64,000 nt of DNA from positions 5,294,001 to 5,358,000 of the forward strand of contig PUDQ02000001.1 of NCBI GenBank assembly GCA_002964805.2. The letters are read 5' to 3'. This DNA comes from Trametes villosa. Its lineage: Eukaryota > Basidiomycota > Agaricomycetes > Polyporales > Polyporaceae. The translations under genes and the position numbers were made by a program. Within the stretch, counting starts at the first letter, position 1, and every line of letters begins with the position of its first letter. This document shows, one piece after another, positions 1 through 10,010 of the stretch. The notes under the pieces were generated by a model that saw nothing but the letters and a program-made list of their open reading frames with translations, ran no database searches and had not been told where the DNA came from.

Positions 1-1502
1 CGTCATTCAGCGTGTCCGTGTCGAATATCCGGAAATAGTTGTGGTACGAGCCCGTCAGGACGTTCCTACGTCATAGCACGCCGCGGTGAGGGAGTGCAAC
101 AGATCGGAGGCGTTGTGGGGACTTACTTGTCATCGCCGCTCCATACACACTCGAACTTGTCGAAGATGCAGTCGTTCTCGTAGAGATCGCAGAGCTTCCC
201 CCGCAGGTGGTCGTGGATCGGAATGGTCTTCACAGGCTTGTTCTCCATGTTGACGTCCCAGATCTTGAGGTTCAGGTAGTCGCGCGACAAGATGTACCGT
301 CCGTCGTGGCTAAACTTCACGTCTGAGATGGAGGAGATGATCTCCGAGAAGAAGGATCGGTTTGTTGGGTCCTCTTCCTCCTCGAACACTAATCAGGGCG
401 CACCGCCACCATGTCAGCGCCACCGCGAGCGAGACGGGGAGGAGGGCTTACTCTTCGCGTGCTTATCGCACAACGCAGAGTCTCGCATGTCAGCAAGCTT
501 GATGTTGCTCTTCGAGCTGCTGTACATGAAGAGGTTGCAATGCAAGGGGTGGAACTCGGCCGCAGTGATGACCTCCGTCAGCTCCTCCATGTTCGCCGGC
601 TTGATGTCCACGATGTCTTGAGACGCGTTTAAACACGATGAAATCAGAGCATCAGGGCAGGGGACTCACTGAAACTACGGTCGCTGACATCTAGGTTCCA
701 GAGGTTTACCCGGAGGTCATCCGCGGAAATGTACGTCTCCTGGTCGGAGTTGACAGAGATCGAGTGGATGTGGTACGCATGCGCGTTGGCGTACACTTTC
801 CGAGGGACGGCGGCAATGATGTTGTCCTGGATGGACATGCGGGGAAGTCGGAGATTCTGCTGCACGATCGGAGCGGGTAGTGATCGCTGGCCCTCGAGCA
901 GGTTGCTTTCGGACACCACCCGTAATGACTTCTCGAACACTTTCCATAGCTTGATCGTCTTGTCTGTAGAGGGCTATGATGGGCACACGATGCACGCAAG
1001 GGATTGGAAATGACGCACCGTTGGTGGACAAGAGGAAGTGTGCAGAGTTCTGTCGCTTGCACCACTTGATCTTGTTGATCTTCTCCTCGATCTCCAACGA
1101 CTTGAGATAGTCGAACTCGGGCTCGTGCGACTGAAATTCGGTGTAGAACTTGTACTCGCAGCCCTTTTTCTATTTGGGGCCAGATGGGGCGGATGAGCAC
1201 AGGTGATTGATTGGGTGAGCGTCCGGGTGCGGTAAGACGCGCGGCGTACCATCTCATTGCGTTCGAACAGGACAACACGGCCACCCTTGTCTCCAGTAGC
1301 AAGATAGTTTCCTGTCGAGTCGAACTCGACGGTCGAGATGATGTCGGCTGAAGAGCAGAGGGAACGCGATAAGACCCTGAGGGACAGTGGCTCCTGGGGA
1401 GGGATGGGCGAGCTGACCTTCGGTGATGTCCTCTACCTCGCCCTTGTCGCCGAAGCACTGAGCGAACCGCCAGCCGCCAGAAGAAGACGCGTCCTGATCC
1501 AT
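1..1502 (-). CDS. CDC55: PP2A regulatory B subunit (PR55/Cdc55), 3' end cut by window edge
   Basis: B-type (WD40) regulatory subunit of protein phosphatase 2A, which directs the catalytic subunit to substrates in mitosis and morphogenesis. Exons: 1502-1418, 1347-1250, 1169-1019, 963-670, 616-452, 388-127, 65-<1; all phases close. The spliced protein starts [20 protein letters not shown] and keeps PR55 hallmarks such as [49 protein letters not shown] and [18 protein letters not shown] text. The start ATG at 1502 is chosen because family members begin a few residues before [11 protein letters not shown]. The C-terminal WD repeats lie outside the window. COX9 starts 368 bp away in the other direction. 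Confidence 0.95.
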
Positions 1503-1870
1503 GATCAACGTGCTCGAGTGCGATGGGATGGTGAGTGCGGGGTGGTATGCGAGCGTGCGTGGCTAATCGTGAGCGACGTGCGTGCGGGGGCTGTGGGCGA
1601 TGGTGGGCGTGCTGGTGAGAGAGGTCGGCGGTGAGCGCGGCGGGTGGGAGAGCGGGGCGGAGGCTAGACTCTGGGGCGAGGATGGGTGCGTGCAGGAGCT
1701 CGTGTCGGCGGAGGCGAGTGACAGACTCCAGTCCTCGGCAGGCCTCCCTGTTGACGCCTGTTTGGCCCGTGCCCCCGTCCTCCCGCGGGCGCCTCGCCCG
1801 CTCCTTCATCCCGACTTCGCCCTCCTCCCCGTCGTCCGAGCCCTCCCCGCCGTCGACCACGCCGCACGCC
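1503..1870. promoter_or_regulatory. Divergent spacer between PP2A-B and COX9
   Basis: 368 bp separating two head-to-head starts, so it must carry both promoters. It has G-rich tracts toward the PP2A side and C-rich tracts toward COX9; no TATA box is evident. The function is inferred from gene orientation only. Confidence 0.6.
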
Positions 1871-2239
1871 ATGTCTGCCATCGCACCCATCACTGGAAAG
1901 CTCAGGAAGCGCTTCTGGCTCGACCTCACCACCGCCCTCGGCCTCGGCGTCAGCGCCGGCTACACGTTCTGGTCAGTCCCCCTTCGCATTCTCCTTTCGT
2001 GCGTCATTCCAACTCATACCCCCGCGACAGGTATGGCGTGCACCTCAAGCATGGTGAGCACTCCGCCATTCTTGCACGTTCTCTAGCGCGATGCTACTGC
2101 CTCTGCGCTGCATCCTCGTGCCTCGTTCTGCTCGCTTTCCATACACGCGCTGACTGGCCGCTTTTTCTCTTTGCCAACAGTCCAGCGCCAGGAGGAGCTC
2201 TACCTCAGGCTCGAGCGCGCCAAGCAGCAGGAGCAGTAA
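1871..2239 (+). CDS. COX9: Cytochrome c oxidase subunit 7a (Cox9)
   Basis: Small inner-membrane subunit of respiratory complex IV, needed for assembly. Exons 1871-1971, 2031-2053 and 2181-2239 give 60 aa. The N-terminus MSAIAPITGKLRKRFWLDL matches the IAPITG...(K/R)R...D start of fungal Cox9, followed by one membrane segment (about residues 20-36) and a charged tail ending RLERAKQQEQ, as in yeast Cox9 (59 aa). The 23-nt middle exon and phase pattern are supported by the continuous family-like protein. Converges with the J-protein gene downstream. Confidence 0.92.
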
Positions 2240-2588
2240 ACATGGGGACATCCTGTAACACATCCGCAATCCTACCTCATTCTGTGCCCTATGTCCTGAG
2301 GGAACGCGACCAACAGTTGTCGTTGCTGTGTACGCGCTTGAACCGAGGCGCGACCCCTAGCCTGGACCGCACTGGCGCGTTCTGGCGCAATACCGCACTC
2401 CCCCATCATTCGACATCACAAACCGTGTAAGAACGCTTGTCCTCAACGCATATCACGTCAACAGCCGCAAGACGTCCATAGAGTCGATAGATCAGAGATA
2501 AATACAGGATTACTGGTAAATCCCGGATGTCCCATACGCGAAGGTATCGCATATCGTAAAGTTGCATACAGGACAAGTGCATCGCGCG

Positions 2589-4176
2589 TCAGTTCAGCAA
2601 ACCCAAGCTCTTCAGCTTGTTGCAGCTCTCTATCGGCTCCTCGTCGATCTTCCGCACCTTGTCCCAGTCCGTCCCGATACCAAATAGCCCCACCTCCTGG
2701 TCTTTCCTCCGCTGTTTGCGGTCGAGCCCCCGTTGACATTGCGCGAACAAGTCTTGTGTGTACGCCCGCTCGACGTTCGTTTCGAACTTGCGCAGCTGCG
2801 GCCCGGGTTTGTTCTCGTTCCTCGCGAGTTCCGCCGCTATGGGGTGTCCGGAGAACTCCGCGGCGTTGACGTGGTACTTGACATGCATGCTGTCCGTGGT
2901 GCGCTCGACGTTGTAGCGTGTAGACGGTGTGAAGGCGAAGCGTGGGTCGGGCGTCGGTGTTGTTGCAAAGAGGTTCGGTAGTGCGTTGAGGAGCGAGAAA
3001 GCGAATAGGAGGAACAGCGGCAGGAGTTGCACCCATATTGACCGCGGCTCTGCGGGAGCTCGCTGCTCTTGTCGTGCGTTTGTGCGCATCCGTGTTGTGC
3101 GGAAGCCCCCGGGGCCAAACGTCGCCGTGAACACTGCGTGCCAGCCATGATCAGCGTGATTTCCGCAATGCATAGGTACGGCTTACTGGGTCCGCCGAAT
3201 GGCCCACCACCAAACGACCCGCCGTTCATGGGCATGCCTCCACCGCCGAAGAACATGTTGAACAGGTCTTCGGGGCTCATCTCGCCTTCGAACCCACCGC
3301 CGCCGCCGAAGGAACCCCGGGAGAACGCTGGCGACGCCCGACCGGAGCCGGACGACATGCCGCTGAAGCGCGACTCGGGGTCAGAGCCATGCTGATCATA
3401 GATACTTCGCTTTTGTGGGTCTACATGCGCGTTGCGCGAAGACGGCCGCGGTCAGCATCGCCCGGTACGAACAGCGAGGATCAAAGGCGAGGCGCTCACC
3501 TGACAGGACCTGGAACGCTTTCGACACCACTTCACAGATGGTTAGCGAAGAGCACCCAATACCAGACGAGGAATACGCACTCTTGAACGCTTCATCGGCG
3601 CCCGGTGCCCCGTTCTTATCTGGGTGCAAGGCCAGTGCAAGCTGGCGTGCACATACCGGTCAGGAACGCAGCAGCAGAAAAGCAGCAAAACCTTGAAATG
3701 CATACTTTGCGATACGCCTTCTTGACCTCCGCCTCCTCGCAGTCGCGCTTGAGCGAAAGGATCTCGTAGTACTCCGTGACCTTGCACTTGCGCACGCGCT
3801 CCACGACCGCGACGTTCTCCAGGGTGTAGTCCCGCTTCTTCTGCGCCCCGCCCGCATCCCCGTTCGCCGCTGCCTTTGTCTTCCCCTCCGCCTCCGACGA
3901 CTCCCCCGTATGTCGGTGCCGGGCGCCCGCAGCGGACTGGTGCGCCTCCGCGGCAGACGAGCGGCCCTCCGCGCTCGACGAGCCCGCCGCCTGCGGGGCG
4001 GCCTCGGACTCCTGCGCCTCGACCTCGATGACCTCGAGCAGCTTCACGCCCTCGGAGGTGGAGAAGAGCGTGAGCGACTTCTGGCAGAAGCGCTTCGCGG
4101 AGGCGTAGTTCCCTGCGTTCCGGTGCTTCTGCGCGATCGCGAGGCACTTGAGGGCCTCGTCCTTATTGCTCTCCAT
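2589..4176 (-). CDS. ER-membrane J-domain protein, DNAJB12/DNAJB14 type with DUF1977
   Basis: Hsp40 co-chaperone anchored in the ER membrane, expected to recruit Hsp70 for quality control of membrane proteins. Exons 4176-3706, 3641-3581, 3529-3500, 3420-3187, 3133-2589; 446 aa. The N-terminus (MESNKDEALKCLAIAQKHRN) is the family's TPR-like start. The J domain spans about residues 132-200 with HPD at 163-165. A Gly/Phe-rich stretch follows, then one hydrophobic segment (about 298-320, VQLLPLFLLFAFSLLNALP) and a C-terminal DUF1977 region with spaced charged and Tyr motifs ending KLKSLGLLN. Intact, usual length. Shares a 365-bp divergent spacer with the F-box gene. Confidence 0.93.
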
Positions 4177-4541
4177 GGTCGCTGGCAGGTGCGACGAGAT
4201 AGAGCACGATGCAGAGGGAGGACGGGAGGGAGGATGGGGGAGCCCGAGGGGTTAACGTGGTCGTGGGTAGAGTGGTGACGAGCCGGGTGATCCAAGGGAA
4301 TCCAGGCACTTGCGTGGTAAGTAGACTACTAGATAAACTATTAGCAGGAGCCACTTACTGAACTGACCTCTGCACTAGTATCACTTCAATCCTTGTCTAT
4401 AAGGGCTTAAATGGCAGATAAGAGCGGCCCGTTCAGGCACGCTAGATGTCGTAATTAGATGAGCTAAATAGTAAGCATCCCTCGGGCGCTACACACACTC
4501 CTTGTATCCGTCGACTCATCTCCTCGCTCCCATCGCCCGGC
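4177..4541. promoter_or_regulatory. Divergent spacer between J-protein and Hrt3-type F-box gene
   Basis: 365 bp between two outward-facing start codons; it should contain both promoters. It is AT-richer than the flanking exons near 4315-4400. No clear TATA box seen. Confidence 0.5.
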
Positions 4542-6211
4542 ATGCCTGTGTCCTCACAGGCAGTTTCTGAAGAACCGGAGGAGCTCGTCCGCTTCAGAGA
4601 GCAATGGCTCGCGGAGGTGCGCAGCAAGAAGAAGCCGCTGCAGAGTCAGGACGGCAGCTCCGCGCCCGCCGCCACCTCCGAGACTCCCGCTTCCCCGGAC
4701 GCCCCGGCCGCCGCGCACCCTCACTCGCCCCCCGCACACCACACGACCCACCGTCGACCATCACATGGCGCACCAGCCTCCCCTCCAGCCACACGAAGGC
4801 CAGCGGCGGCGGTCCCTCCGGCTCCGATCGGGCCTGCGCTGCAGCGGGCGGTCGAGATGTATCGGAAGGCCGTGCAGCATGAGCAGCGGGGCGAGGTCGA
4901 CGATGCGCTTCGGCTTTACCAGTCTGCGTTCAGGCTGAACAACGGCGTAGACCGCGCTTACCAGATGGTAGAGGACCAGATGAGAGCGGCGGCTCCGCCG
5001 GCTTCTGCTCCCGCCAAGGTCCATCACCGGAAGACCTCGTCTGCAACGACCAATGTGGACGCGCTCGCGGAAGGTCTGGCGTCGAGCCATGTTCCTGTTG
5101 TGCGCACCCGTGGAGAGGGTGTCGTGACAGGGAACCTCGCTAGCTTGATCTCGTCCTGGCCCGCGGACCTCTCGTTCGAACCCGACGACGAACAAGAGGG
5201 CGTGCCGATCAACAAACTCCCTAACGAGCTGCTCACGATGATACTACGGAAACTAGACCATACAGCAATCGAGCGGTTCGCCCGGGTCAACCGCAAAGCT
5301 CGTATCATTGCCTTAGATGCGTCTATTTGGAGGTACGTCACAGCTCACCCCAATCTTTGCCTCGAACTGCTCACTCACTCATGCATAATAGACCAATAGT
5401 GCACCATGTTTTGAAACCGCCACAAATACCCGCGGAGGAGGACCTGGCGGCCTTGGAGAAGAAGTTTCTGACGGACTACCGGCGCATATATATTGAGCAC
5501 CCGCGACTGCGGTATGACGGGGTCTACATCGCTGTTTGCCACTACATGTACGTACTTTGTGCAGCAATGATACTCCTTTCGTTTATGCACGGAAGCATTA
5601 ACCTCCTTGTGCAGCCGTAACGGCCTCGGAGAGAGCGCTTGGGTGAACGTACGTGCTCTACGCTTCCGCTGCAGCCCTGCGAAGTGTAGTTGACGAAATG
5701 TTGATGCGCAGTACAACCATCTGATCACATACTATCGATACCTGTGAGTGCGGCGCCGTGTGCTCCTCGACCGGGGACCTGACCGTCATGGCTATAGACG
5801 ATTCTTGCCGGACGGCCAAGTCCTGTCTCTCCTTGCCAACGAAGAGCTCAACCCGCAGCAAGTCATCCCGAAACTCAAACCCACCATGCGCATGAAGGTC
5901 AGCGCTCACCTTTCTGCCCAACCACGCCCCGTCTAACCGCGAGCATCAACCCCCCTCAGGGTTTCTTCATCGGCACCTGGTACCTCGAGGGCACCGCCGT
6001 GCACATAGAGGACCTACTCGAGCCCGACGCCGCGGACACGCGCTACTCGTTCCAGATGCTGCTCGAGCTGCGCTCGCGTCCGCTCGGGCGCTGGAACCGG
6101 CTCGACTTTCGCGAGTACGACTCGGTGCACATCGCCACCGGCGAGGCGAGCGCGCTCGCGCTCAAGAACGAGCGCCCGTTCTGGTTCTCGAAGGTCCGCT
6201 CGTACAAGTGA
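4542..6211 (+). CDS. HRT3: F-box protein, Hrt3 / FBXO9 (Pof7) family
   Basis: Substrate-recognition subunit of an SCF ubiquitin ligase. Exons 4542-5332, 5392-5547, 5615-5648, 5712-5743, 5798-5897, 5960-6211; 454 aa. An N-terminal low-complexity Pro/Ala region is followed by a TPR/MIT-like helix pair (about 100-135, RAVEMYRKAVQHEQRGEVDDALRLY) and an F-box (about 222-262, INKLPNELLTMILRKLDHTA). The conserved Hrt3 C-terminal domain has CHYIRNGLGESAWVN, YYRYLRFLPDGQVLSLL and a final FxGTWxL...LxLRSRPLGRWNRLDF segment. Short exons of 34 and 32 nt are confirmed by the FBXO9-like reading frame. Intact. Confidence 0.92.
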
Positions 6212-7571
6212 GGCGCGCTGCGGGGGGTCGTAGTGGGTGTGGTTCGACGTCTTGTGACGGATGCATGGCTGACCGGGACCTTTAGGACGCCGTCGTGTGC
6301 GGCTTTGTGTAACTGTATCATGGAATGGACGACATTCAATAGATGTATAATGGGGCCGCAGCTTGAGGGCCGGTTGGCTGGTGCCTCCACCTCTCGGACA
6401 ATCGAACGTAATCGCAAGGGGGAGAGGAGGGCAGTCTCCGACGCTGGGGAGAGGTGCCGTATCTGCACCCCTGTGCCACTGTGCTCTGACCCGGGCCAAG
6501 AAACATAGCATACTACGCTGTTTGGCCGTATGAGTGCATGTAGGCGCCGATTCAGAACCAAAGGGTACCCGTGCTGCCGCTGTTCGGTGAAGGACATGAG
6601 AGGGCACGAACCTGGTACTGTCAACCTCGACTGACTGTCCCTATATCTTCGTGCCGAGTGGCAGCGGTTCCGATGAATAGCGATGAATGCATTGCCCTAA
6701 ACGTGAGGCTGGTTTACGAGCCTAGCATTGCCCCTGCGCCTCCATTTACGCTCAGAACCTAATAGAACCACATGGTGTGCCCACACGCGTAACTGAGTAC
6801 TAATTGTCACGTTTATATTCCTCCCACCATTTCCCTCCTGCAACTCTGTCATCTCTGTAGAACAGTGGAGTGCCACTCATATCTCGTGTTTCTGGAGAAA
6901 TTACAACCCAGCCCACGCAGGGTTCGATCAACGCAAGCAGGGAGAGACCGTTTCGTCACTGTCAGCCATCATGAGAGCTTTTCCGCCCAGTGCCACGCCG
7001 CACGTCCGCCGCATTATACTACGCCACCGCGACGAGTGTCAAGTATAACCGGTTACCGGTAACCTCTTGCTCTCTGGGTTGGCATGTGTCGAACATCGGC
7101 AGATCCAGACGTCAGCCGGGAGGGAAAACTCTCCTACGAATCAGCGATACAGCCCCTATCTATCGAGCCGTACTTGTAACCCATGTACACTGAACGTACT
7201 CAATAGCACTGTGATCGAGACCTTGAGAGACCGCAGCACAGCCATGGCCGTAGCCGAAGGCGTATCATGCAAGTGCCAACAGGCACCGACAGCGATGTCG
7301 ATTGATAGTACACGATCCGGGAAGACACAGCCGCTGCGTGGTACGCGGTAGGTACTGGTGCGGGAAGGGGAAAGAAAACAAGCAAAAAGACAACAAGGAC
7401 TGTGTTATGGGCCGATGCGGCGCATCGTTATCCAGGTAAGAAAGCACACGACAACAAGGGGGGACAGGGCGAGGGTGAGGGAATGTCCGTTCAGGGGGGG
7501 GCACTGAGGCAGGAGGGAGGTGACGCTGGGGTGGAAGAAAGGCGGCGGGAGGGAGTGGTCGTCGATGATCA
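6212..7571. other. Intergenic, no gene recognised
   Basis: About 1.36 kb between the convergent 3' ends of the Hrt3-type gene and the DUF2015 gene. The open frames here are short, lack conserved motifs and have poor splice context. I see no RNA gene or repeat that I can name. Confidence 0.5.
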
Positions 7572-8207
7572 TCATAGGCGGGTGACGGCCTTGGCGTCGA
7601 GCGGCATGCCTTCGTACGCGGGGACACTGCGTGTGAGCGGCGTAGCGGGCAGGATTGGGATGAGGATGACTGACCTGAAGGGTCGATGCCGTGCGCGGCG
7701 AGAATGCGGTTCTGGCGAATCAACCGCGCCTGATCAAAGCTGCAAGGAGAGCATACCGTCAGCCTCTGTACCCTCCTACCCTCCTCCAAAGACCCTCCCC
7801 ACATCCCACTCCAATCCCCCGCCCCTGCACGCAAAGGAAAAAGAGCACGTGAAGAGAAAGGGCGAGACTCACTTGACACGCTCCCGGCGCATGATGTCCA
7901 GCACCTCCTGAGTGCCGCGCTCGTCGAGGCCAGCCCGAGAGTCCCCGTCGCGGATGTTCGCCTCGATGTCGAACGTCGAGGAGGACAGGCCGGCGTCGGC
8001 CTGCTCCGCGAACGTCGCCACGGGCTGGTAGTGCGCGATGCGGGGCCCAAAGAGGGACCGCATAGGGTTGATGAGCGCAGCTCGGTACCGGAACGTCACT
8101 GCACGCCGCTAGTCAGCACACGCGCGATGAAAGGGTGAGGGGCGGGGCGGGGGCGTACACATTACCAGCAATGTCGAGATGGCGAACACGGACAACCAGA
8201 AGAACAT
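7572..8207 (-). CDS. DUF2015 small membrane-anchored protein
   Basis: Fungal DUF2015 family protein of unknown function. Exons 8207-8159, 8098-7873, 7739-7675, 7609-7572; 125 aa. An N-terminal hydrophobic anchor (MFFWLSVFAISTLLVML) is followed by the family core: SLFG...YQPVATF, LSSSTFDIEANIRDGDSRAG, LDIMRRERVNFDQARL and a short C-terminus HGIDPSGMPLDAKAVTRL. The last exon uses an AAG acceptor; the nearer CAG (7626-7624) would change frame and lose the family ending, so it was rejected. Exon 1 uses the GTACGC donor rather than the slightly earlier GTAATG because only the former keeps the frame. Head-to-head with EMC5. Confidence 0.85.
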
Positions 8208-8415
8208 CGGGGGCGGGCGCGGGGATTTATGGGGCCAATCGGTTGCGGGGGCGCGTATGGAGACAGGCGCCGCCCATTGGCCCAGCCCGCCATCATATAC
8301 CCCCGCCCACGTGTCCCCTGTGCCTCGCCTCCGCCCGCGGCCCCGGCTCGCCCTCCCCGCTCCTTTGCTTCCGCCACCGTCTTGAGCTCCCGTCTTCTCG
8401 TGCGGCGCCGCCACC
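8208..8415. promoter_or_regulatory. Compact divergent promoter, DUF2015/EMC5
   Basis: Only 208 bp separate the two start codons, so one short promoter must serve both genes. It is GC-rich with several C-rich tracts (8278-8400). Bidirectional use is inferred from layout. Confidence 0.55.
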
Positions 8416-8981
8416 ATGCTCGGCCAGATACTGCTTCTCGTCGCGACGGTCGCGCTCCTGCACGGTCAGCACCCTGCGCTCTCCGAGTCTGCCCCGTGAC
8501 GCTGACGCGCGGCCGCGTCTTGCTGCCTGGCACCCGCAGCCGCATTCTCCACCTACGAACGTGAGTTTCCGCCTCACAGCATTCCTTCCGGACGCTGACA
8601 CCTGCTGTGTAGACCTATCGCACTTGAAAGCACTAGGACGGCCAGAGGGCTCGCTCCCGAACGATGTCAGTTGCGCCCACTCGCGTTCGGCATGGGCTCG
8701 CAGTACTGATGCTGCGTGCCGTGGCGCAGATCGTGCTGGAAGCTATTGCTTCGCTGTTCCTCGCCATCGTAGGCGCGACGCTGCGGAGCGCGCCCTTGCG
8801 GGAAGTGACATGGCGGAGCGAGATGAAGCGTCGGTGTGTGCGGTTTGCCTTGATGTCTGGCTATGTGTTCATACTGCCGTGCCGCAGCGCTCAGGAAGAG
8901 GACCATGACCCGCGACTGTCGTTTGCGACGTTTGCGCAACGCGCTGGGATCACGCCGAAAACGTCTCCATCGTCGCTATGA
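8416..8981 (+). CDS. EMC5: ER membrane protein complex subunit 5 (EMC5/MMGT1)
   Basis: Subunit of the EMC insertase, which places tail-anchored and multipass proteins in the ER membrane. Exons 8416-8464, 8540-8560, 8613-8665, 8730-8833, 8888-8981; 106 aa. The spliced protein reads MLGQILLLVATVALLHAAFS (first TM), TYEHLSHLKALGRPEGSLP, a second TM (VLEAIASLFLAIVGATL), then LREVTWRSEMKRR and DPRLSFATFAQRA. This is the EMC5 order: short N-terminus, two TMs, and a conserved ITWRSEM-like stretch. The exon of only 21 nt is required by phase and motif. Confidence 0.93.
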
Positions 8982-9456
8982 TGTCGCCCTGCATCGTTGT
9001 CTGTCCTCGTATATACACCGACTATATACCAGGTAGCTGCCTGCTGAACGAGCGGCTGTTTCTGCGCGACGGCCAAGAAAATACCTCGGGACCGCACTTG
9101 AAGATGGAATGATTGAACTATCGAAGCAATTGTCCCTAGTACAGTAGTTTGGCCACTTGTGCTGCTTTCGTTCCGGTCATGCGGGAGGAGCATCCTTGGA
9201 GAGTCGCTGCGGTATGCCGGTGTATCGCAGTAACTCAGGAGACGTATGTCAACGCGTATGCGCAAAGTCATCAGCGTTATTTGAGCATGGTGAACAATCC
9301 CGAGAGAGTCGGACCCGCGAGCAAAGGGTTCGAGCGTGTTTTGTCAGAGGGAGAGCCGAGAGGCCGAGGATGACGGAGGACGGGTCCCAGAAAGGCAGGC
9401 AGGGGCGATGACGTCGACGCGTGGTCGCCTGTGCAGCGTTGAGTGGGCTGAGCGCG

Positions 9457-9488
9457 TAAGGTAGGCCCACCACAGACTCGACTACGTC
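9457..9488 (-). repeat. Inverted repeat, left arm
   Basis: 32 bp that are the exact reverse complement of 9937-9968. The core read on the minus strand is GTAGTCGAGTCTGTGGTGGG. Flanks are partly alike too (a GCTC.GCCC.CTC.. stretch follows in both). Confidence 0.9.
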
Positions 9489-9936
9489 GTGATGGGGGTG
9501 TAACACCGTGACACCAGCACGTGCTCCAGAGGTTATTGAAACGTTATGAACATAGTGTGCGACCGATGTATCATAAGGCTCCAAAACGCACTGTGAGGGC
9601 TCGCACAGACCTCTCGAGCATGCTTCTGGTTGGTTGGATGTGTAACATCGAAGGGGAGGCGTTATGAGAGGGCAGCATTCAGGGCGCCTATGACCACTTA
9701 TCTCACAGAATAAATGTTCGTCCACGGCAATGCACTCCGGTTTGCACGGAAAAATCGATAGGCTCATTCCCTAGCCACTCGGCGGACTGGCTGTTTCCCA
9801 GAGATTGTTGACCGCATCATTTAGCACAATCTGTGCGTGAGCTCTTGGCAAGGGAGCGAGTGTGCATGTTCGCATTCGATTTTCTGTCCCTGCCCCCACC
9901 CAAAACGAGCCCAGCGTGACGCTGGCGCCGTCACGT

Positions 9937-9968
9937 GACGTAGTCGAGTCTGTGGTGGGCCTACCTTA
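9937..9968 (+). repeat. Inverted repeat, right arm, in the sterol acyltransferase promoter
   Basis: Exact inverted partner of 9457-9488. It overlaps the beginning of the TATA-like element and ends 42 bp before the acyltransferase start codon, so it covers core-promoter sequence. Confidence 0.9.
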
Positions 9969-9972
9969 TAAG
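9966..9972 (+). promoter_or_regulatory. TATA-like box of the sterol O-acyltransferase gene
   Basis: TTATAAG 39 bp before the start codon at 10011, a position typical of compact fungal promoters with short 5' UTRs. Confidence 0.55.
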
Positions 9973-10010
9973 ATCTCTGCTCTGCCCGCTCGGCTCACTT
10001 CTGCACCACC

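Larger units (their letters stand above)
8982..10010. other. Intergenic with an inverted copy of part of the downstream promoter
   Basis: About 1 kb with no supported gene. It contains a perfect 32-bp inverted repeat (listed separately), one arm of which lies in the promoter of the sterol acyltransferase gene. Weak similarity extends on both sides of each arm, so the left arm looks like a partial inverted duplicate of the promoter/5' UTR. Confidence 0.6.

Noticed and set aside
706..1932. A 408-codon open frame on the minus strand
   Set aside because: It overlaps the PP2A-B exons out of frame and shows only Arg/Ser/Pro-rich shadow translation.
6900..6940. tRNA B-box-like GGTTCGATC near 6921
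   Set aside because: No A box or acceptor-stem pairing could be formed at the right distances.
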